Positions 1 through 5,353 of a stretch of 13,126 nucleotides of DNA are shown in pieces. The notes under the pieces were generated by a model. The model worked only from the letters and a program-made list of their open reading frames with translations. It was not told the DNA's origin and searched no databases. A program made the position numbers and the translations under genes. The stretch comes from Bacillota bacterium (lineage in GTDB: Bacteria > Bacillota_I > Bacilli_A > RF39 > UBA660): assembly GCA_015059305.1 (NCBI GenBank), contig SVAQ01000015.1, positions 1 through 13,126 of the forward strand. Reading direction: 5' to 3'. The stretch's first letter is position 1; each line of letters opens with the position of its first letter.

Positions 1-529
1 TTCTTTTATCATGTATTACCGAATTATCAACTAATTTTAATATTTCAGGTATCAAATAAGTTAATCTAACATATCTTCTAACTTTTTCTCTTGATTCACC
101 ATTTTCTCTAGCAATTATTTCATCACTCCTTAACTTCGACACCCCAGTTGTCGAAGTATCTAATTTTTTACCCTGATGTTTTATTGCTTCTAATTTCATC
201 TTATATGCAAATGCTCTTTCACTAGGTAAAATTCTTTCTCGATACATATTAGAATCTACCATAAATATTGTTGCTTCATCATCATTTAATTCCTTTATAA
301 AGGCATCTATTTCATTCATTCCATTTAATTGAGAAGCTAATTTTCTTCTATGTCCTGATATTAATTCATATCTTTCATTTTTCTTTGGTCTAACAATTAT
401 TGGATTTAAAAGTCCATTTTCCTTTATGCTATTGGCAAGTTGTTTTAATTCATCATCATCATTTACTAAAAATGGATGGTCTTTGAAATCATCTATTTGA
501 CTAATTTTTATTTTTACAATACTTTCCAT
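1..529 (-). CDS. ParB-like partition/DNA-binding protein, 3' end cut by window edge
   Basis: The reading frame stays open from an ATG at 529 to the left window edge (176 codons seen), so the C-terminus is missing. The N-terminus MESIVKIKISQIDDFKDHPF begins a ParB/Srx-type nuclease-like fold. It is followed by the ParB box ISGHRRKLA at about residues 80-88 and a helix-turn-helix stretch (ENGESREKVRRYVRLTYLIP) at about 139-158. This is the N-terminal plus central DNA-binding layout of ParB/Spo0J/RepB proteins. Family members bind parS-like sites and act with a ParA ATPase, but no parA or parS is visible here. The start is supported by a GGAGG SD at 541-545, inside the 3' end of the upstream XRE gene, whose stop codon lies 2 bases away; the two genes are therefore translationally coupled. 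Proteins of this kind are common in integrative elements and plasmids of gut Firmicutes. Whether this copy is mobile-element or chromosomal cannot be settled from the window. Confidence 0.88.
   Translation of the reverse strand, partial: MESIVKIKISQIDDFKDHPFLVNDDDELKQLANSIKENGLLNPIIVRPKKNERYELISGHRRKLASQLNGMNEIDAFIKELNDDEATIFMVDSNMYRERILPSERAFAYKMKLEAIKHQGKKLDTSTTGVSKLRSDEIIARENGESREKVRRYVRLTYLIPEILKLVDNSVIHDKR
133..157. repeat. 8-bp inverted repeat inside the parB-like gene
   Basis: ACTTCGAC (133-140) is perfectly repeated in inverted orientation as GTCGAAGT (150-157) with a 9-base spacer. The segment is clearly more GC-rich than the surrounding gene. It encodes the linker just before the helix-turn-helix (LDTSTTGVSK). 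It does not resemble the Bacillus parS consensus. It may be a chance feature of codon use or a structured or protein-binding site. Confidence 0.5.
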
Positions 530-531
530 AA

Positions 532-1002
532 TTATTTATCCTCCAATTTATAATTTAATTTCCAATTTATGTAGTCATTATATGAGATTTCTCTTCTTAA
601 TCTTTTGCTTCTCATATTGTCCCATTCGTTTATAAAACTTCTAATACATTTGATTTGTTTTTCATCTACATAAGGAACATTAGATAAATCAAGACGATAA
701 TTGGGTATTAATTCTTCCAACCACATTAAACTATATATTACATCTATTATTTCTAAATAATCATATTTTTTAATTGCATTATAATTTACATCTAGAATCT
801 TTGCAATTTCTTTTGTTCTATCTTCCTTAGGATTTCTATTTCCTTTTTCATATCTCGTCATTGTTCTTCTTTTACATTCTCCTGTTAATCCTAATCTATC
901 AGAAACATTATCCTGTGTCATAAGTCTAAACTGTCTTGCAAATGCAATTCTAGATCCTTGAGACATATCTTTTAATACTGGTTTTGTATATAATAATCGC
1001 AT
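532..1002 (-). CDS. XRE-family helix-turn-helix transcriptional regulator
   Basis: A 156-residue protein. An N-terminal helix-turn-helix at about residues 17-70 includes the segment RLMTQDNVSDRLGL, then an unusually basic turn (GECKRRTMTRYEKGNRNPK), then an IAKILDVNY helix typical of Cro/C1-type regulators. The C-terminal half is rich in Trp, Tyr and charged residues and is not a known enzymatic domain; it may mediate dimerisation or effector binding. The start is placed at the ATG at 1002 rather than the in-frame ATG at 1032, because GGAGG (1011-1015) lies 8 bases upstream of it and nothing SD-like precedes 1032. It is co-oriented with the ParB-like gene, which starts 2 bases after its stop. 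Such XRE/ParB pairs are familiar from accessory elements of gut Firmicutes. Targets are unknown; autoregulation is plausible (see the repeats at 1123-1156). Confidence 0.85.
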   Translation of the reverse strand: MRLLYTKPVLKDMSQGSRIAFARQFRLMTQDNVSDRLGLTGECKRRTMTRYEKGNRNPKEDRTKEIAKILDVNYNAIKKYDYLEIIDVIYSLMWLEELIPNYRLDLSNVPYVDEKQIKCIRSFINEWDNMRSKRLRREISYNDYINWKLNYKLEDK

Positions 1003-1039
1003 TTTTAATTCCTCCAATTTTTCATCGTACATTACTATT

Positions 1040-1090
1040 AAAAAAGCAAAAAAAGACTAAGATTTGCAACTTAATGTTTAATCTTAGTCT
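1040..1090 (-). terminator. Rho-independent terminator downstream of ppdK
   Basis: An 11-bp perfect stem (AGACTAAGATT at 1054-1064 pairing with AATCTTAGTCT at 1080-1090) with a 15-base loop. On the minus strand it is followed by seven T, then GC, then six T. It lies between the ppdK stop and the XRE gene and most simply terminates ppdK. A TATAAT at 1100-1105 just upstream leaves open that the hairpin sits in the XRE leader as an attenuator. Confidence 0.8.
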
Positions 1091-1122
1091 AAATTTTATA
1101 TTATATTCAATAATTTTTATAA

Positions 1123-1156
1123 TTAAATACCTTTAAGAATATCCTTTAAATACCTT
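1123..1156. repeat. Two 11-bp direct repeats (AAGGTATTTAA on the minus strand)
   Basis: TTAAATACCTT occurs at 1123-1133 and again at 1146-1156, exactly 23 bp apart. The bases between them contain a partial third copy (AAAGGATATTC on the minus strand). They lie between the ppdK stop and the XRE gene, directly upstream of a TATAAT at 1100-1105 (minus strand), so they would cover the -35 region of that putative promoter. This spacing on one DNA face fits an operator, but chance similarity in AT-rich DNA is possible. Confidence 0.5.
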
Positions 1157-1196
1157 ATAAACCCAGTATTTATATAAATATGTCTATTTTATTTAA

Positions 1197-3833
1197 TTAA
1201 TTTTGCCCATCAGACTTGATTGCGGCTTGCGCAGCAGCAAGTCTAGCAATAGGAACTCTAAATGGTGAGCAAGAAACATAAGTTAGTCCAATTCTATGAC
1301 AGAATTCAACGCTACTTGGTTCTCCACCATGTTCACCACAAATACCTAATTTGATTTCTGGTCTTGTTTCTCTACCTTTTTCTACTGCCATTTCTACTAA
1401 CTTACCAACACCATTTTGATCTAGTTTAGCAAATGGATCAGATTCATAAATCTTATTTTGATAATAAGAATCTAAGAATTTACCAGCATCATCTCTTGAG
1501 AAACCAAATGTCATTTGAGTAAGGTCATTTGTTCCAAATGAGAAGAATTCTGCTTCTTTAGCAATTTCATCAGCAGTAAGTGCAGCACGAGGGATTTCAA
1601 TCATTGTACCAATATGGTATTCAATGTCAGAACCCTTTTCAGCTTTAACTGCTTCTGCAGTTTCCACTACTACATCTTTAACAAATTTTAACTCTTTAAT
1701 TTCGCCTACAAGAGGAATCATAATTTCAGGTACAATATCATATCCTTCTTCTTCTTTAACTTCAATTGCAGCTTCCATTAAAGCACGAGTTTGCATACGA
1801 GCAATTTCTGGATAAGTAACTGCTAATCTACAACCACGATGACCCATCATAGGGTTAAATTCATGTAAGTCATTACATTTATTCTTTAAATGTTCTACAG
1901 TAACACCCATTTCTGCAGCTAAAGCTTTAATATCTTCTTCTGCAGTTGGTAAGAATTCATGTAGAGGTGGATCTAAATAACGAACTGTCATAGGAAGTCC
2001 TTTTAGTTCCTTGTACATAGCTTTAAAATCACCTTTTTGGAATGGAATTAATTCATTTAAAGCTTCTTCTCTAGCTTCAACAGTTTCACTTAAAATCATT
2101 TTTCTGATTTTAGGAATTCTAGCTTCATCGAAGAACATGTGTTCTGTACGGCATAATCCAATACCTTCAGCACCAAGCTCAACAGCTTGTTTAGTATCAC
2201 GAGGATTATCAGCATTTGTACGAACTTTTAATGTTCTAAATTCGTCAGCCCAGCCCATAATACGTCCAAAGTTTCCAGAAACTGAAGCTTCTTCAGTTTT
2301 AATGTCGCCTTTATAAATTTTACCTGTTGTACCATCAAGGGAAATATAATCTCCTTCATGGAAAGTATATCCACCTAATTCAAAATGTTTTTCTTCTTCG
2401 TTAATTTTAATTTCACCGCATCCAGATACACAGCAAGTACCCATACCACGTGCAACTACTGCAGCATGAGATGTCATACCTCCACGAACTGTTAAGATTC
2501 CTTGAGCAGCAACCATACCTTCGATATCTTCAGGGGTTGTTTCAAGACGAACTAAAATTACTCTTTCACCTTTGCCACCAATACCAAGTTCTTTTGCTTC
2601 TTCGGCAGTAAATACTACTTTACCAGCAGCAGCTCCTGGAGATGCTGGAAGTGCTGAACCAATTACTTCTCCTGCTTTTAAAGCTTTATCATCAAAAGTT
2701 GGATGTAATAATTGATCAAGTGACTTAGCTTCAATTCTAAGTACAGCTTCTTCTTTAGTAATCATTCCTTCATCTACTAAATCACAAGCAATTTGAATTG
2801 CAGCATGTGCAGTTCTCTTACCATTACGAGTTTGTAAGAAGTATAATTTTCCTTCTTGAATTGTAAATTCCATATCTTGCATATCACGATAATGTTTTTC
2901 TAACTTATCAGCAATTTCTAAGAATTCTTTATAACATTCAGGTAAATCTTCTTCAAGTTTAGAAATTGGTTGCGGAGTACGTACACCAGCAACAACGTCT
3001 TCTCCTTGAGCATTAATTAAATATTCACCATAAATACCTTTTTCTCCAGTAGATGGATTACGAGTAAATGCAACACCAGTACCTGATGTTTCACCCATGT
3101 TACCAAATACCATTGCTTGAACGTTTACTGCAGTTCCCCAATCACCAGGGATATCATTCATACGACGATAAACAATAGCCCGAGGATTGTCCCAAGATCT
3201 AAATACAGCTTTAACAGCTCCCATTAATTGTTCTTTTGGATCTTGAGGGAACTCTTCACCATTCATATTTTCTTTATATACAGCTTTAAATCTTTGAACT
3301 AGTTCTTTTAGATCTTCAACTGTAAGTTCAGTATCATAGTGAACTCCTTTTTCTTCTTTTAATTCATCGATAATTTTTTCAAAGAATGATTTAGGAACTT
3401 CCATTACAACATCTGAATACATTTGAATAAAACGACGGTATGAATCATATGCAAATCTTGCATTACCTGCCTTTTCTGCAAAACCTTCAACTGCTACATC
3501 ATTTAATCCTAAATTTAGAATTGTATCCATCATACCTGGCATTGAGGCTCTAGCACCACTTCTTACAGATACTAGTAATGGATCTGAATTATCACCGAAT
3601 TTCTTTCCTTGAATTTCTTCTAATTTTCCTAAACTCTCAAAAATTTGAGTTTGGATATCTTCAGAAATTTGTTTTCCGTTATTGTAGTAATCAGTACATG
3701 CCTCAGTTGTTACAGTAAAACCTTGAGGGATTGGTAACCCTAAATTAGTCATTTCTGCAAGGTTAGCACCTTTACCACCTAACAAATTTCTTAAGTCTTT
3801 GTTTCCTTCCGAAAACATATAAACGTATTTCAT
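1197..3833 (-). CDS. ppdK: Pyruvate, phosphate dikinase
   Basis: A full-length 878-residue PPDK, the usual length for the bacterial enzyme. It interconverts pyruvate + ATP + Pi and PEP + AMP + PPi in the cytoplasm, working glycolytically or gluconeogenically. Three domains are visible. The ATP-grasp domain starts with LLGGKGANLAEM (Lys21) and VRSGARASMPGMMDT (about 90-104). The swivelling phosphohistidine domain carries GGMTSHAAVVARGMG, with catalytic His456. The C-terminal PEP/pyruvate TIM barrel carries GICGEHGGEPSS, with catalytic Cys832. These match His455/Cys831 of the Clostridium symbiosum enzyme. The start has an AGGAGG SD 4 bases upstream and an extended -10 promoter. The gene is monocistronic, between terminators on both sides, and no PPDK regulatory protein gene is adjacent. 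No frameshift or missing catalytic residue was seen. Confidence 0.98.
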   Translation of the reverse strand: MKYVYMFSEGNKDLRNLLGGKGANLAEMTNLGLPIPQGFTVTTEACTDYYNNGKQISEDIQTQIFESLGKLEEIQGKKFGDNSDPLLVSVRSGARASMPGMMDTILNLGLNDVAVEGFAEKAGNARFAYDSYRRFIQMYSDVVMEVPKSFFEKIIDELKEEKGVHYDTELTVEDLKELVQRFKAVYKENMNGEEFPQDPKEQLMGAVKAVFRSWDNPRAIVYRRMNDIPGDWGTAVNVQAMVFGNMGETSGTGVAFTRNPSTGEKGIYGEYLINAQGEDVVAGVRTPQPISKLEEDLPECYKEFLEIADKLEKHYRDMQDMEFTIQEGKLYFLQTRNGKRTAHAAIQIACDLVDEGMITKEEAVLRIEAKSLDQLLHPTFDDKALKAGEVIGSALPASPGAAAGKVVFTAEEAKELGIGGKGERVILVRLETTPEDIEGMVAAQGILTVRGGMTSHAAVVARGMGTCCVSGCGEIKINEEEKHFELGGYTFHEGDYISLDGTTGKIYKGDIKTEEASVSGNFGRIMGWADEFRTLKVRTNADNPRDTKQAVELGAEGIGLCRTEHMFFDEARIPKIRKMILSETVEAREEALNELIPFQKGDFKAMYKELKGLPMTVRYLDPPLHEFLPTAEEDIKALAAEMGVTVEHLKNKCNDLHEFNPMMGHRGCRLAVTYPEIARMQTRALMEAAIEVKEEEGYDIVPEIMIPLVGEIKELKFVKDVVVETAEAVKAEKGSDIEYHIGTMIEIPRAALTADEIAKEAEFFSFGTNDLTQMTFGFSRDDAGKFLDSYYQNKIYESDPFAKLDQNGVGKLVEMAVEKGRETRPEIKLGICGEHGGEPSSVEFCHRIGLTYVSCSPFRVPIARLAAAQAAIKSDGQN

Positions 3834-3837
3834 TTTT

Positions 3838-3860
3838 CCTCCTACCCCAATATTATAGCA
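3838..3860 (-). promoter_or_regulatory. Extended -10 promoter and SD of ppdK
   Basis: On the minus strand TGCTATAAT (3860-3852) is a perfect extended -10 element. No good -35 lies at 16-18 bases, as often seen with extended -10 promoters. The expected transcription start near 3845 leaves a leader of about a dozen bases that consists almost only of the AGGAGG SD (3843-3838). Confidence 0.6.
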
Positions 3861-3864
3861 CTAA

Positions 3865-3897
3865 ATCAAAAAAGCGAGTATAAATTTACTCGCTTTT
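3865..3897 (-). terminator. Terminator of the recombinase/membrane-protein unit
   Basis: A perfect 11-bp stem (AAAAGCGAGTA 3870-3880, TACTCGCTTTT 3887-3897) with a 6-base loop, followed on the minus strand by a T-run. The stem also has flanking A/T runs on both sides, so it could work in both directions. It abuts the ppdK promoter. Confidence 0.85.
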
Positions 3898-3940
3898 GAC
3901 AAATTTTTTCAACAATAAAAATCTTCATAAATTTTTCTTG

Positions 3941-4402
3941 CTACATCTTTCTCTCCACGATTGGACATTTTAATATTTTCTTAATAACTCTTCTTTTCTT
4001 TAAGCCAGAAACTTCTGAAAATAATTCTACCTCAACAAGCTCCCAAATAAAGACCCATCCACCGATTACAATTAATTCTTTAAATATTCCTTCGCTAATT
4101 AAAGTTGATAAAAACAACGTTAAAATTCCTACAACTAAATAAAAGATTTGTGCCAAATTATTTCTTTGGTGTCTACGTACACTTTTATCATATTCTCTTC
4201 GTAATCCTTCATCAATTAATTTTTTACAATCGATTTCTTTGTTTAAAAAATTATTAACTACTAATACTATTTTATCAGCCTTAATAAAAGGATATGCATT
4301 ATCAATTATATAACTAATTAATTCACTAGAGGCTCTATTACCATTATATTTATCATATAAATCATATTCATTTTTAATATCTAACTCTACTATCTTTTCC
4401 AT
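3941..4402 (-). CDS. Conserved small membrane protein of unknown function
   Basis: A 153-residue protein. Residues 1-80 are soluble and charged, starting MEKIVELDIKNEYDLYDKYN. Two hydrophobic helices follow at about 84-103 and 108-127, and then a basic tail (KKRRVIKKILK). The second helix carries IVIGGWVFIWE; a similar GWxxIWE helix is, from memory, found in uncharacterised membrane proteins of other Firmicutes. Two adjacent ATGs are possible (4405 and 4402). The second is preferred because AAGGAG (4408-4413) is then 5 bases away instead of 2. The gene starts about a dozen bases after the recombinase stop, with the SD abutting that stop, so the two are co-transcribed and probably coupled. No catalytic motif is seen, and I do not assign a function. 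A role linked to recombination or cell division is only suggested by position. Confidence 0.8.
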   Translation of the reverse strand: MEKIVELDIKNEYDLYDKYNGNRASSELISYIIDNAYPFIKADKIVLVVNNFLNKEIDCKKLIDEGLRREYDKSVRRHQRNNLAQIFYLVVGILTLFLSTLISEGIFKELIVIGGWVFIWELVEVELFSEVSGLKKRRVIKKILKCPIVERKM

Positions 4403-4414
4403 CATTTCTCCTTA

Positions 4415-5284
4415 TTATTTTCTTGGCATATTTTTTAAATATACACTTTTTAAATAATCACTTGTTATATGAGTATATACTTCCGTAGTATTTAAACTAC
4501 TATGTCCTAACAATTCTTGTACAGTCTTTATATCAGCACCATTATTTAATAAATGTGTTGCAAATGTATGTCTAAATGTATGTGGTGTAACATTATTATT
4601 AATTTGTGCTTCTCTTGCAATTTTATCAATTATCCCTTGTATCCCTCTAGTGGTTATTTTCTTTCCCTTATTATTAACTATTAAATATTCACACTCTACA
4701 TTGCTTCTCAATGCAAGATATTTATCTAATGCATCACTTGCATAATCACCATAATATACTATTCTTTCTTTTTTACCTTTTCCTAATATTCTAATACTTT
4801 TTTCACTAGTTAAAATATCAGATATTTTTAAATTAACTAATTCACTAACTCTTATTCCTGTAGCATAAAACACTTCTATAATTAGTTTATTACGAGCTCC
4901 GAGTAAAGTATCAATTTTGATACTATCAATAATCTTTCTTAATTCTTCATAAGATAAAAAATTTGGTAATTTTTTTTCAATCTTTGGATTACTTATATTT
5001 TTAAATATATTACTTGCTACAATTCCTTCATCTAGTAAATAATCATAATATGTTCTAAGACTACTTAATATATTAGATATACTACGATTTTTTAATTCCT
5101 TACTATCTAAATACTTCAAAAATACAATTATATCTTCTTTATTTATAGAAATATAATTAATTTTCTTTGAATTTAAATATTCAAAATATTTATTTAAATG
5201 TAAAAGATATTCTGAAATTGTATTTTCAGAATAATTAAGTTCATACTTTAAATAATCATGATATTTATCTTTTATATTTTTCAT
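4415..5284 (-). CDS. XerC/XerD-type tyrosine recombinase
   Basis: A 289-residue protein, close to the roughly 300 residues usual for Xer recombinases. Residues 1-90 form the SAM-like core-binding domain (YSENTISEYLLHLNKYFEYL). Residues about 105-289 form the catalytic domain with the full set of active-site residues: Arg145 (GIRVSEL), Lys169 (LGKGKKER), His235 and Arg238 (HTFRHTFATH), His261 (LLGHSSL) and nucleophile Tyr270 (TTEVYTH). Xer enzymes resolve chromosome dimers at dif; similar proteins also act as integrases. I cannot distinguish XerC from XerD from this sequence. Size, intact motifs and absence of element genes beside it favour a housekeeping role. An in-frame stop at 5294-5296 fixes the start at or just before the ATG at 5284, where there is almost no SD and a promoter sits immediately upstream. 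It is the first gene of a two-gene unit. Confidence 0.92.
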   Translation of the reverse strand: MKNIKDKYHDYLKYELNYSENTISEYLLHLNKYFEYLNSKKINYISINKEDIIVFLKYLDSKELKNRSISNILSSLRTYYDYLLDEGIVASNIFKNISNPKIEKKLPNFLSYEELRKIIDSIKIDTLLGARNKLIIEVFYATGIRVSELVNLKISDILTSEKSIRILGKGKKERIVYYGDYASDALDKYLALRSNVECEYLIVNNKGKKITTRGIQGIIDKIAREAQINNNVTPHTFRHTFATHLLNNGADIKTVQELLGHSSLNTTEVYTHITSDYLKSVYLKNMPRK

Positions 5285-5292
5285 GCTCTTAA

Positions 5293-5321
5293 ATTATAAA
5301 ATATTTTTTTTTAAATTACAA
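5293..5321 (-). promoter_or_regulatory. Sigma-A-type promoter immediately upstream of the recombinase
   Basis: On the minus strand TTGTAA (5321-5316), a 17-base spacer and a perfect TATAAT (5298-5293). The -10 ends only 8 bases before the ATG at 5284, so transcription would begin within a few bases of the start codon. The spacer carries nine consecutive A. It lies just past the terminator of the upstream surface-protein gene. Confidence 0.6.
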
Positions 5322-5325
5322 TCAT

Positions 5326-5353
5326 ATAAAAAGCGCAAATATATTGCGCTTTT
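5326..5353 (-). terminator. Terminator of the surface-protein gene
   Basis: A perfect 10-bp stem (AAAAGCGCAA 5329-5338, TTGCGCTTTT 5344-5353) with a 5-base loop and a T-run on the minus strand. The stem overlaps the stop codon of the surface-protein gene, an extremely compact arrangement. Confidence 0.85.

Noticed and set aside
133..157. Chromosomal parS site
   Set aside because: The inverted repeat does not match the TGTTTCACGTGAAACA-type parS consensus.
1003..1032. Longer XRE protein starting at the ATG at 1032
   Set aside because: No SD precedes 1032, whereas GGAGG lies 8 bases before the ATG at 1002, and the sequence between the two starts contains that SD.
2011..2316. A plus-strand frame of about 100 codons antisense to ppdK
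   Set aside because: It lies fully within a conserved enzyme gene, has no SD or recognisable domain, and reflects codon composition of ppdK.
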